From: Delphinapterus leucas
Lineage: Eukaryota; Chordata; Mammalia; Artiodactyla; Monodontidae
Length of the DNA stretch: 64,000 bases
NCBI RefSeq assembly: GCF_002288925.2
Contig: NW_022098001.1
Location: 12,706,557 to 12,770,556, forward strand
Reading direction: 5' to 3'
Part shown: piece by piece, positions 25,471-36,755 of the stretch
Position numbering within the stretch: the first letter of the stretch is position 1
How the letters are laid out: each line of letters starts with the position of its first letter
Notes under the pieces: model-generated
Database searches by the model: none
Told to the model about the DNA's origin: nothing
The model's input: only the letters and a program-made list of their open reading frames with translations
Program-made: the position numbers and the translations under genes

Positions 25471-25743
25471 AAAAAAGAAGGAAATCCTGTCCTAGGCTGC
25501 AACATGGATGAATCCTGAGCACTTTATGCTAGTTGAATTAAGCCAGTCACATATGCTTCCATTTATATGAGGCATCTAAAGTAGTAAAATTCATAGAAAC
25601 AGAAAGTAGAACGGTGGTTGCCAGGAGGTAGAGGGAGGGGGAAATGGGGACTTGTTCAATGAGAGTTTTAGTTTTGCAGGATGAAAAATATCTGTTGCAC
25701 AAAACTGTGAATATACTTAACATTATAAAACTGTACTCTTTAA

Positions 25744-25986
25744 AAATTTTTTAAAGAATTTATTTGACTGCGTCGGGTCTTAGCTGCAGCACGTGGGATC
25801 TTTCCTGGTGGTGCGCGGGCTCTTCATTGCAGCATGTGGGCTCCAGAGTGCGCAGGCTCAGTAGTTGCAGCGCGTGGGCTTAGCTGCCCCGTGGCATGTG
25901 GGATATTAGTTCCCTGCCACGGATCGAACCCGTGTCCCTGGCACAGGAAGGGGGATCCTTAACCACTGGACCACCAGGGAAGTCCT
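25744..25986 (-). mobile_element. tRNA-derived SINE, reverse orientation
   Basis: The complement of a CHR-like SINE ends 'ccaccagggaagtcc'. The flanks 'aaaactgtactctttaaaa' and 'aaaactgcactcctaaaa' look like a decayed target-site duplication. Confidence 0.85.
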
Positions 25987-26060
25987 CAAAACTGCACTCC
26001 TAAAAATGGTTCAGATGGTAAATTTTATGCTATATATTTTTAACCACAATTAAAAAAAAA

Positions 26061-27083
26061 TTACAAAGTTTCTTTACTTCATACTCCTTCCCTTCCTTCT
26101 TTTTCTCCCTCCCTTCGTGGTCGAGTATCTCCAAGTCTAGGCCACGGCCCATGATGGGCGAGGCACTAACCAAGGTGCAGGCCCTGTCGGGGATGCTCTC
26201 GGGGGCTCAGGGCGTGCCTGACGGACACTTCCTGTTTGCAGAGCACAACAACAAGAGGCAGGGCCATTTCCCAAGTGGCCACAGCTGGAGGCTCACTGGA
26301 TCTCCAGTGTAGGCTGACTGCATGCCAGGGGTTCCCCATGAGGCTGTCTCAGACCAGCTCTGACTTTGTCATAGATTTTCTGGCCAAGGTTAAATTGCCT
26401 CCACTTCCGTGTCTTCACTTTTGCTTATTTCCAGTTGATTCCTCTTTCCCCCCATCATGAATATTGCAAAAACTAGGGTAACAGACTCAAGTAGGCTTTG
26501 GAGCATGATAACCAAGAACACTGTTTAGGAGAAAACATTTTTAAATAAGTATGTACAGGAAGAACCAATTCATCCCTAAGGCTCTTACTGTGTAGTCAGA
26601 AAACATCTATTTAAGTATTAAGTAGGTTTATGTTCACTCTGACAGCAACAACAAAAATAATATCTATTTATTATACACTTAACTGTTTTTCTAAAGAATT
26701 AGAATATTCTATTCATTTGCTCTCATAAAGCTATTATTACAAGAGAGTAACTTGCCCAAGGTCACATGGCCAAGAAGTAGAGCCAAGATTTGAACACATG
26801 CCTGTGTGAGTCCAAAGTGTGAGGGCGTGGTCATCAGACCATCATAGACCTCTCTTACTAGTTCATCAACATTTATTAAGTTCCCAATAAGGAAAAATCC
26901 CTGAGCTAGGCTGTAATGAGGCCACAAAATAAGAGAGAAAGAACCCATACATAGGGAATGGTCAAAGAATAATTTTTTAAAAGTACCCATAGTATCTATT
27001 CAATATATATGAATGGGAGTTGAATATATATGAGTTGTCTACCTATGGAAGAGAACAATAAACAGACTAGCTGAGAATCTGAA
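26061..27083. other. Intergenic; one GC-rich unrecognised patch and an old repeat
   Basis: Positions 26120-26320 are GC-richer than their surroundings and have an open frame beginning MMGEALTKVQALSGMLSG. I do not recognise it. Positions 26640-26830 carry an old repeat-like 'taacttgcccaaggtcaca' stretch of uncertain family. Confidence 0.45.
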
Positions 27084-28900
27084 TCATGGAATCGCAGAGC
27101 TGGAAGGCATCTGGGAGTCATCCAATCTCATCTCCCACCCAAAGCAGAGATCTCTTCTATAGAATCTATGGTAGTTCCATGGCCAACCTAAAGGTAGCCA
27201 AGCTAATATCTTTGTTTTCTAGCTTTTGCTTATTATGAAGTTCCTACTTTTCATCAGCCAATACCTCCCTTTGGGGAATTCTCCCATTGGTTCAGTTTTT
27301 CCGTTGGATCTATATCAAATGTCACCTTTCTAAATGCTATGATTGCCCTTCTTCACATGGAGAAAGAGAAGAGAAGCATGAATTGACCACCTACTCTGCT
27401 CCAGGACCACCACAATAACCCCACTAAATGGAGAAGATGATTTCTTATCTAAGGGCTCTGAAGCTAAGGTGTTGAGAAACTTGTCCAAGGTCACACAGCC
27501 CAGAAGTACTAGAGCAGAGATCTGAGCACAGACTTATCTCTTTTATACTATACTACACTGTCTCCTGAAGTCAGTTATCAACATGTCCCTTATCTTCTCT
27601 TCTACAGACTATCTAAATAGCCCTGGTTTCTGCAGAATTTCCTCCTCCGGGCACATGTTCTCCAGAATTCTCCTGATGTTCGTCATTCCTTGAACAGTCT
27701 CCAATCTGTCAATGTACCTCTCAAAATGGAATATAAGACCAGAATACAATTTCCAGTGTGGCCAAACCACCTTGGCTGACTTGTTTGCCTTCCAGGCCAT
27801 CGTACATGCCCAGGGTGACTTTGGAAGCATGGTAGCCCTATCACACATTTGGTCTGGGCTGGTCTTAATGTAGCTGCAACCCCAGATCTTTATCATATGA
27901 GCCAGTTTCAAGTCAGAGTTCATCTATCCTTTATTTATACTATTGATTCTAACAAGTCTCAGTAAGATTCTGTTGGATTCCTTTCTTGGTTTTAAGACAA
28001 TATTTCAGTGTGTTATATAGCATATTAACTGCCTCTCTCCCTTTAGGGTATCTGAAAAACTTAAAAGTAGGTCTTCCATGTTGTGATAAAATGTTGAACA
28101 TTCCAGGAGACAGGGCAGAACCTTGAGATATTACATTAGAGACCCCCCATAGGTGACTATTAATCAGTTAATTAAATGCTCTTTAGGTACAGTTGTCTAC
28201 CTAGCTCTGATTCCAACAACCTATTTTTTAAACCCACATTTCTCTACCTCCTTCACAGTTGATATGATAAAAAACTTAGCAAATTACCTTGCTGAAATTT
28301 GTCTAAAACCTTCTTTTCCAAGTGTGTTTTGTGGATCACTTGCTCATTGTGATAATGTTAAATATGTTCTTCAGTGCAGGACTTCTCAGAGCCTTTAATG
28401 AGTTAATGTTCACTGTAACTCTCAGAAAAGAACTATAATAGCATAACTGGGTTTCAAAAAGCTGAGGTGGGTATTTTTAAAATTTTTAATTCTTTTTTAG
28501 CTTAGGTGGGGTTTATGCTCTGAAATTTGCTCATTTGTGATATTCCCTGGATCTCCCAATCTGGTAATCCTGTGAAAAAAGGACACATTAGCCTTGCATG
28601 GCTTGTTTAGTGAACCTCTGCTAATACCCAGTGATTAATGCTTTCTTCTGTAAGTATGGACACAGACCACCTTTAATAACCTGTTCCAGAACTTTACCGT
28701 GCATTAATACCAAGCTTGTTGATCTGCAGTTTTCAAAAATCTACCTCTATCCTCCTGTTTTAATGATACTTTCTTGTTTCTCTGGGCTTAACACACAAGG
28801 CTGTGAAATTCAGCACCATGATATTTACATGACATTTACCTAGAGATGACATTTTTAACACAGGTGGCATCTTGGGCTTCAATTCCCTCCCACCAATACA
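27084..28900 (-). mobile_element. CR1/L3 LINE relic, about 1.8 kb
   Basis: The plus strand opens with 'gaatcatggaatcgcagagc' and 'tggaaggcatctgggagtca', the complement of a CR1-type 3' end. It continues with 'aatacaatttccagtgtggcc', then 'tgctaatacccagtgattaatg', 'cctttaataacctgttccag' and 'taccaagcttgttgatctg', as in CR1/L3 elements. It is very old. The stretch 27350-27560 may be another old repeat inserted in it. Confidence 0.68.
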
Positions 28901-29207
28901 TATTCTGCCTTTTCCAAGTTGAATATCATTCTGTTGATGAAGACTATATAAATGAAATATAAATCACTCAGCCTCATGGTCAAGGCAGATTCCTAACTGA
29001 CCCTACCTCAGACTTTCATGCTTCCCATTGACTTCCTGGATCTCAGCTAATTCGTATCATTTCCTTCTAAACCTAGCTGGACCATCTATCACTTCATTCA
29101 AGTCTTTCCTGACTAACCACATCTCTCCCTCCCTTTATTTCTTTGTCATGCATGTATTGACTTGTCCTGTTTTCTCTATCATATGTTCATTAAAGAATTC
29201 ATTCATC

Positions 29208-29402
29208 TGGGGACTTCCCTGGCGGTTCAGTGGTTAAGACTTTGCCTTCCAATGCAGGGGGTGTGGGTTCAATCCCTGGTGGGAGAGCTAGGATCCCACA
29301 TGCCTTGGAGCCAAAAAACCAAAACATAAAACAGAAGCAATATTGTAACAAATTCAATAACGACTTTAAAACATGGTCCACATCAAAAAATCTTAAAAAA
29401 AA
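29208..29402 (+). mobile_element. tRNA-derived SINE with target-site duplication
   Basis: It starts 'ggggacttccctggcggttc', has core 'ggttcaatccctggtgggag' and a tail with 'gcaatattgtaacaaattca'. It is flanked by 'aattcattcatc' at 29196-29207 and 29403-29414. It inserted into an old repeat ('aacatttgctgagtacctg'). Confidence 0.93.
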
Positions 29403-30289
29403 AATTCATTCATCCAAAAAACATTTGCTGAGTACCTGTTGTGCTAGGTGTTAGATATCTGAGAGTGGACAAACCAAAAATGGTCTGGAAGTTAATAACT
29501 TGGCAGGGAAGACAGCTGTTGAGCAGGAACTAACAGTTACAAATGGAGATGGATGGTGCTATGGAGGGGATAATCTAGGTTGGGTGTTGACGAAGGTCCT
29601 CGTATCGAAGTGATGTTCTAATTGAGAATGAAAGGACATGGATGAATTTACTAGAGGAATAGTCGGGGACGGGATGTGATGGGGAAAACCCTTGATGAAT
29701 ATTCAAGTAATGAAAATAGGTCAGAATGGCTGAAGTAAAGAGATTGGTGGCGGGGGGGTGGGGGGCCAGGCAGTGCACAGGAGGGCCTGAACTTGACTTA
29801 TGAGCCAAAATAAAGAGTAAAGAGAAATCACAGAAGGACCTGCAGCAGGAAGAATCATCTGACTGAACTTTTTCCAGACAGTGGACGCCATTCTTTTGCT
29901 TTCCCTTCTTGTCCTATGTGTGGCTTTCAAAAGCGCTCCCCACCTTCATTTGAAAAATTGCTCTCAGAACATTCTAAACACCTCAGATCACCCCAGGCTT
30001 TGGCCACTCTGGATACTCTACTTTTACGGGGTGTTGTCACCCTTTTAGAAGCATCCTTGGCTACGAGCACTCTATTTTTGTATGTGCCCTTTAAAATTCT
30101 GAACCTGTTAGTCAGTGATAGAAGGTATCAGGGAGTGAAGCTGGATTCTGAAGGTGAGAAATGTGCAGTGACGGGGCAGGGAAAAAAAAGTTTGGTAGAA
30201 AGGACAAATCCCCTAAATGCTTGAAGCCTGAGCAGCTGCACAAGCCACACAGGTTCGTCTTCTTCCTTGGTACTTGTGTACTGGGGCAG

Positions 30290-30395
30290 GAACGTCGCAG
30301 CAGGGATCTAGAGACAGCCTGATCCCTGGCTGTGGTACAGCCAGCTGTGTGACCCTAGCCAAGTTGCTTCACTACTCTGGGCCTTGGTGTCTTTC
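30290..30395 (+). mobile_element. MIR SINE fragment
   Basis: 'cagctgtgtgaccctagcca' and 'agttgcttcactactctggg' follow the MIR core. Short and diverged. Confidence 0.6.
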
Positions 30396-30497
30396 TTTTT
30401 TCTCTATGTTTTTTCTAAATTGTGGTAAAATACACATAAAATTTACCATCTGGATCATTATCTAAGCGTACAGTTCAGTGGTTTAAAATACACTCAT

Positions 30498-30605
30498 TGG
30501 GATTTCTCCAGCGGTTAAGACTCCGTGCTTCCAGTGCAGGGGGCTTGGGTTCTACCTCTGGTCAGGGAACTAAGATCCCGCCTGCTGCGTGGTGCGGCCA
30601 TAATG
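30498..30605 (+). mobile_element. Short tRNA-derived SINE
   Basis: 'gatttctccagcggttaaga', 'ctggtcagggaactaagatc' and 'gtggtgcggcc'. The flanks 'aaatacactca' and 'aagtacactca' look like a decayed target-site duplication. Confidence 0.8.
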
Positions 30606-30873
30606 GATCAAGTACACTCAAAATGTTGTGTTACTTTCACCACCATTCGTTCACCTCCATAACTCTTTCCATCTTGTAAGACTGAATTTCTGCATCCATT
30701 AAACTCTCCATTTTCCCCTTTCCCTCAGCCCTTGGCAACCACTGTTCCACTCTCTGTCTCTGTGACTTTTTGTCTACTCTAAGTATCTCATGTAAGTGGA
30801 ATCATACAGTATTTGTCCTTTTGTGACAGGCTTATTTCATTCAGCATAATGTCCTCAAGATTCATCCATGTTG

Positions 30874-31033
30874 AACGTATGGACACCAAGGGGGGAAAGC
30901 GGCGGGCGGAGGTGGTGGTGGTGGGTTGAACTGGGAGATTGGGACTGACATGCATACACTAATATGTATAAAATAGATAACTAATAAGAACCTGCTGTAT
31001 AAAAAATAAATAAAATTAAAAAATTAAAAAAAA
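30874..31033 (+). mobile_element. 5'-truncated L1 3' end with 17-bp target-site duplication
   Basis: About 160 bp contains 'tgggagattgggactgacat' and 'ataactaataagaacctgct', then an A-rich tail. This is the artiodactyl/cetacean L1 3'UTR. It is flanked by exact copies of 'aagattcatccatgttg' (30857-30873 and 31034-31050). It is younger than the L1 it sits in. Confidence 0.93.
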
Positions 31034-31440
31034 AAGATTCATCCATGTTGTAGCATATTGCAGGACTCCTTCGTTTTAAGGCCGAATAATATTCCATTGT
31101 ATGCATACCAAGATTTTGCTAATCCGCTCATCTGTCAGCAGACGCTTGTGTTGCTTCCGTGTTTTAGCTATTGTGAATAGTGCTGCTGTGAACATGGATG
31201 TACAAATATCTCTTCGAGTCTGCTTTCCATTCCTTTGGATGTATACCCAGAAGTGTAATTCCTGGATCATGTGGTCATTCTATTTTCACTGTCTTGAGGA
31301 TCCTCCGTACTGTTTTCCAGCAGCTGCACCATTTTACATTCCCACCAACAGTGCACAAGGGTTGCAATTTCTTCACTTCCCAGCAACACTTGTTAGTTTC
31401 TGTTCTGTTTTTATTTTGGGGATAGCAGCCATCCGGATGG

Positions 31441-33694
31441 GTGTGAGGGGGACCTTGGTACCTTGACCTGTGAACTGTAGGGGTACAACCATAGGCTGCC
31501 CCTGAGCCCCTTCTCCAAATGTCTGTTTCCTCTATCTGTGTGTGTGTGTTACAACATGAAAGTTATGTCATGCGGGCTCTGTCATCCAGCCCACAGCCTC
31601 CTCCTTGAACAGTTTGCGAGTCAGAAGCTGGACTGAAGAAACAACATCTGGGAGCAAATCTCTTTAGATTGGAGAGGAGGTGAAAATGTGCTATTCTGGG
31701 TCATTTCCTCAGCCATCTTTTAATACAGCCCAGTCTTTTGGTTTCCATTAGCAGAAGGGCTCTGCTGGCTGATCATGGGATTGTAATTTTGCAGAATGAA
31801 GGTTGCCCTCTCCCTGCAGCCGGGTGAGTGATTCATTTTTGGCTCAGTTAACCCCAGAGAGAAGTCAGATTCACGTAGACACTTGCTCAGAGAAGGTGCA
31901 TTCTCCACATGGGGGTGGCTTTCTTGAGGAAACATAGTTTCAAAAAACACATAAGTGCTTTATTCAGGGGATAAAACACTTTACTCAATGGTCTGTCATT
32001 GCCTGTTTGGAAAGCTTGTGGTGAGCAGATGCCAGGGGGAAGAACATTTGTGTTCAAAAGCAAAAATAATTCCCCAAACTAAACTGGTCCCAGCAGGATA
32101 AAGTTAGCTGGTTGAAAGATAATTATTTCAATTTGGGGAGAGCCACCAATGGAAGTGTGTTTTCTCTGGGGCTCTTTCTTCATTAAAGCAGTCACCAGGC
32201 CTTGCAAGATACAGAAGGAAGGACATCTTTCCTAGACACACAGCAGATGCAGCTCCTGGCAGTCCAGACCCTGTGGCTCCGGAAAGAACCCCCGTGAACA
32301 CCACTGTCACCATCTGAGAACCAGAGGGGCTGTCAGGAAGGAAGCAACATATATGGGAGCAGGAACTCCTCTGTATATTGGCAGATCTTGACTAGGCAGA
32401 TCCAGGCAGCTCCTTATGGGGAAAGAAGCACAGAGCTGGGATGGGGGCCTGCTTCTGCAACCTGGCAAGGCACCCACTTGTAATATGCTCTATTTGCAAG
32501 CTGTTCCCAGCAGGAGGGGACAGAGCTGCAGAGAGGGCAGGAGAAGGGCCGAGAGCTCCACGCTTTCCTTTTGGAGCATTGCTCATGGGAATCTCCTGGA
32601 TGGACTAAGTTGGCCCTGGCGGTGATGGATGCTGAGGCCCCAAAGGAAGACTCATCACGAGGGAAAGAGGAGCCTGGCTGGTGAACTGGGCTCCAGGGGC
32701 ACAAGAGTTGGGCCTGGGGCAGGCTGTATTTGAGACTTGAATATCTAGTAGACTCCCTGTCCCTGGCACAGTCTCCTGCTCTGAGAGTGACTTTCAGGCA
32801 TGGTGCCACCTGGCTGCCCAAGCAGGGACACTGCTACTATGGGGTGGGGACTGACAAAGCGTCATGGCCGAGTGGACAATTGTTCATCACCCTGCCAGGC
32901 AGAGCACCTGAGTCAGAGTGCTCCAGGGTTGATAGGACTGCCCAGTTCTTGGACTCAGTTCATGGAACAAATCTGTAATGTTCTTGGAGAGTTTGGATGG
33001 GGTGGAGAAAAGCCTCAGGGGGAAAGGCTACGCTTCCTGCTGATAATGGCATCTTGCAGTTTGAGCGATGAATGGCAAGAATCCGAGATGTGGTTTATTT
33101 GAACCTGCAGCAGGTGAATCGCAATTCGTTCAGTTTCCCGTGGAGGCAGATTCACTGCAAAGTTAGTGACACTTAACGCTTTTGAGTCCCCTTTCACTTG
33201 GCCTCTTCCAAGCCTCTGGGAGGTAGCCTAGCAGTGGGGCCATATGGCATTTGCTTTTTAAAAAATCAAATTTCAAGAGTAAGAGCTTTTTATATTATTT
33301 TTTCTTCAAAAGGACCTCTACAAATTTGAACCCCAAATGGAGGGCCCCACAAAACTTGGATGAATCAAGAACCAAGGAAGAAAATCAGAGCATTTTTGGG
33401 AACCTTGCAATATCAAAACGGGTGCTGGGCAGGAGAGTGGATGCCTTTGGTACCTGTCCCAGCCCTTGTGCTGAGAATCAAGAAGTGGTCCCTAGTCATC
33501 GCCTTCAAAGGAAAGCTGTCCTAAGAAACTTGAAAACAAGGTATTTTCTGATTAACACTCCAAAGGGGCTCTGCCAATTTCCACTGCTGGTGGAAGTTTA
33601 AGAGAAAAAAAAAGTAAGCAAGACAGCCCTCTGAAATGCCGGGGTGTGGGCCCAATGCACACAGGTAAAAGCACAGGCTGAAGAAGTAGAGGCA
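31441..33694. other. Intergenic, no gene recognised
   Basis: Mostly unique sequence with no identifiable repeat. Open frames of up to 135 codons at 32392-32821 overlap on both strands and show no domain. Confidence 0.5.
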
Positions 33695-34605
33695 GGTCTG
33701 TCACGCCTTCAGGGAAATGCAAATTTAAACAACAAGATACCACTAAATACCTATTAGAATGGCCAAAATCCAGAACACCGACACCACCAAATGCTGGCAA
33801 GGATGTGGAGCAACAGGAACTCTCATTCTTTGTTGGTGGGAATGCAAAATGGTACAGCCACTTTGGGAGCCAGTTTGGTGGTTTCTTACAAAACTGAATA
33901 CACTCTTACCATATGACGTAGCAACTGCACTGCTTGGTATTTACCCAAAGGAGTTGAAAATGTATGCCTACACAAAAACCTGCACACAAATGTTTATAGC
34001 AGCTTTATTCATAATCGCCAAAACTTGGAAGCAACCAAGATGTCCTCTGGTAAGTGAGTGGATAAACAAACTGGTCCATCGAGACAACAGAATATTATTC
34101 AGCACTAAAAATAAATAAGCATGAAGGAGTCTTAAATGCATATTACCAAGTGGAAGGAGCCAATCTGAGAAGGCTACATACTGAATGATTCCAACGATAT
34201 GACATTCTGGAAAAGGCAGAACTATGGAGACGGTAGAAAGTTCAGTTGTTGCCTGAAATTCTGGGGTGGGGGGGGCAGGGATGAAAAGGCAGAGCCCAAA
34301 GGATTTTTAGGACAGTGAAAATACTCTGTATGATACTAAAATGGTAGATATTTGTCAATTATACATCTGTCTAAACCCATACAGTGTACAATACCAAGCG
34401 TGAACTGTAAGGTAAACTGTGGACTCTGGGTGATAACGATGCATCAATGCAGGTTTTCAACTGTAACAAATGTCCCACTCTGGTGGCGGATCTGATAATG
34501 GGGGAGGCTCTGCATGAGTAGGGGCAGGGGCTATGAGAGAACTCTCTGTATATTCTGCTCAATTTTTCAGTGAACCAAAAACTCCTCTTAAAAGAAAAAA
34601 CTCTT
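33695..34605 (+). mobile_element. L1 LINE ORF2 end and 3'UTR (old)
   Basis: 'agggaaatgcaaatttaaac', 'caaggatgtggagcaacagg', 'tttatagcagctttattcat' and 'aggtaaactgtggactctgg', ending 'actcctcttaaaagaaa'. This is the typical end of an old mammalian L1 on the plus strand. Confidence 0.9.
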
Positions 34606-34620
34606 TAAAGATAAAGAGGG

Positions 34621-34745
34621 GGAATTCCCTGGTGGTCCAGTGGTTAAGACTCCACGCTTCCACTGCAGGACTGCAGGGGACATGGGTTTGATCCCTGGTC
34701 GGGGAACTAAGATCCCGCATGCTGCACAGCCTGGCTAAATATAAA
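34621..34745 (+). mobile_element. Short tRNA-derived SINE
   Basis: 'ggaattccctggtggtccag', 'ggtttgatccctggtcgggg' and 'aactaagatcccgc', then an ataaataa tail. Confidence 0.9.
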
Positions 34746-36177
34746 TAAATGTCATGAGATGGACAACGGTATCATTAAAAAAAATAAAAATAAAGAGTGG
34801 AGAAAGCAGGACTTAACCGCAGGCCAACGTGCAACTGGGCCGAAGGACTCCATGCAGGATTCCCGTGGAACCAGAGGGAAGTGGAACAGCCGCCCACACC
34901 TCGTGTCCATCCTGGAAGGGGTGGTCCTTGGCCTCTGTCCCACAGCCCCACTCACTCACGTGCTCATTCAGAGCATTTACTGAGCACCTGCTCTGGCCTG
35001 GGTGTTGGGGATGAACACTGCTAGGAACCTGGGCTGAGTCCAGGAGACCTGAGACAGAACTGCCACTCAGAGGTGGACACAGCACACAGGGAAGGAGCAC
35101 GTCCATGCACATCAGGGATCAGGGGACTTTCACAGAGCACAGTGTCTGAGCTGAGATTTTTCAGGACGATGAAACTTACCAGGCAGAATGCCAGGGGCAG
35201 ACGTTCCAGGCGTGTCACAGATGCTGTGGAGCCTCAAAATGTGGTGTACTTGGTGGGCCATGGAGATGGTGGGCGGGGGTCCCATAGTGCTATCAGTGCG
35301 GGGTGGAGGGCACGAGGGGGTGCAGAGGGTGAGCAGGAGCTGATGCTGGACACATGGCTGAGTCGGACCTTGCTGATCCGTGAGATGCCAAGGAGTGTGG
35401 GCTCAAGCCCGCAACTCCTTGCTCATCAGGTACCAGCCCCGCTGCTTCTCTCTGTAACGGCTCTCCAGTCTGTCCTCCAGTAAGGATCTCACGAGGGACG
35501 GATCAGATGATCCAGGGAAAGCACCACGCACGGTGTCCAGCACATAGCGTTAGTTTTTACTATTAATTATTTTGCCACGTAGGGCAAAAACACTACCTGC
35601 GAGTCACATTAGAGTCTCAACAGAAGAGCAGTTGGGTGATGCCAACACACTAAATATCAAGAAATTTATTTGGAAAAACTAAACATTCTTTCCCCCTCTC
35701 TCAGTCTGAGCGGCTGCTCATTAAAGGATGTTTTTTTAAACAAGATACAACTAACTGTTTGCAATGATTTTTAAAAGAGATCGGGTGCATTCAGGGTGGT
35801 ATGGCTGTGGTGCAATGATTTTTTAAAAACCAAGGGTCAGAATAGGACAGGTGGGAAAGATTGGGGCAATGAGTCCAGTGTATGATGTGGCCTTCTGTTT
35901 TTGTCCTTGGGCCACTCTATTATACCCATCTGGGGTAGATTTCACGGCACTGGCCATCTCTGCAGCAGCGTACCAGAAGGTGTATGTATGCCCTTGTTCT
36001 AAACTAAAATGGCAATTCTGCTGTTCACGGCGATGTTATCTGAAAAACCAGTGGCAATACAAGTTGATTTACAGGCCAGCAATCACATTTCGGAGCATTC
36101 GCTACTCAAGGACTCCAATTTTCATTTCCCTTTATAATTTTAATTTACAAACCTTGGTCTAAATATAAGCCTGGCTG
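34746..36177. other. Intergenic, no gene recognised
   Basis: No gene seen. Positions 34950-35030 resemble an old repeat ('catttactgagcacctgctc'). The rest is unassigned. Confidence 0.5.
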
Positions 36178-36217
36178 TATTAGTCAGGGTTCTCCAGAGA
36201 AACAGAACCAACAGGAG

Positions 36218-36270
<53 letters not shown>

Positions 36271-36755
36271 TCTATACATATGAGGAGGGCTATTATAGGA
36301 ATTGTCTTTCACAGCTATGGAGGCCTAGAAGTCCCACAACCTGCTGTCTGCAAGCTAGAGAACCAAGAGAGCGGGCGCTGTGATTCAGTCCAAGTCCAAA
36401 GGCTTAACTGTGTGTGTGTAGTGGGGCAAAGGGGGAGTTTAAGTCCTAGTCTGAGTTTTGAAAGCTGAGAACCGGGGGCAACAACGTCCAAGAGGAGAAG
36501 AGGGATGTCTCAGATCAAGCAGAGAGAGAACAGATTCACCCTTCCTCTGCATTTTTGTTCTATTCAGGCCCTCAATAGATTGGATGAGGCCTGCCCACAC
36601 TGGGGAGGGCAATCTGCTTTACTCTGTCTACTGACTCAAATGCCGATCTCTTTCGGAGACACCCTCACCGACACATCCGTAAATAATGCTTTACTAGCTG
36701 TTTGGACATCCCTTAGTCCAGTCAAGTTGACACATAAAATTACCCATCAGTTGAC
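36178..36755 (+). mobile_element. Ancient LTR-like or other interspersed repeat (family not named)
   Basis: It opens 'attagtcagggttctccaga', contains 'gaacca' and an expanded CA tract, then 'attcaggccctcaatagatt', 'gatgaggcctgcccacactg' and 'gtcaagttgacacataaaat'. This order is that of a common old mammalian repeat. I am sure of the class of sequence but not its database name. Confidence 0.6.
36221..36266. repeat. (CA)23 microsatellite
   Basis: Near-perfect CA tract of about 46 bp inside the old repeat. Confidence 0.95.

Larger units (their letters stand above)
25185..26060 (+). mobile_element. L1 LINE 3' end with two SINE insertions
   Basis: 'tcatagcggcattattcaca', 'tggaagcaacccaagtgtcc', 'aacatggatgaatcctgag' and 'aacggtggttgccaggaggt' lead to an A-rich end near 26060. 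A CA microsatellite (25299-25323) and SINEs at 25358-25470 and 25744-25986 interrupt it. Confidence 0.87.
30400..31440 (-). mobile_element. L1 LINE 3' part, interrupted by a SINE and a younger L1 tail
   Basis: Antisense L1: 'aaattgtggtaaaatacaca', 'cttggcaaccactgttccac', 'cattcagcataatgtcctca', 'atagtgctgctgtgaacatg' and 'cattcccaccaacagtgcac'. It is broken by a SINE (30498-30605) and by an L1 3' end (30874-31033). Confidence 0.9.
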
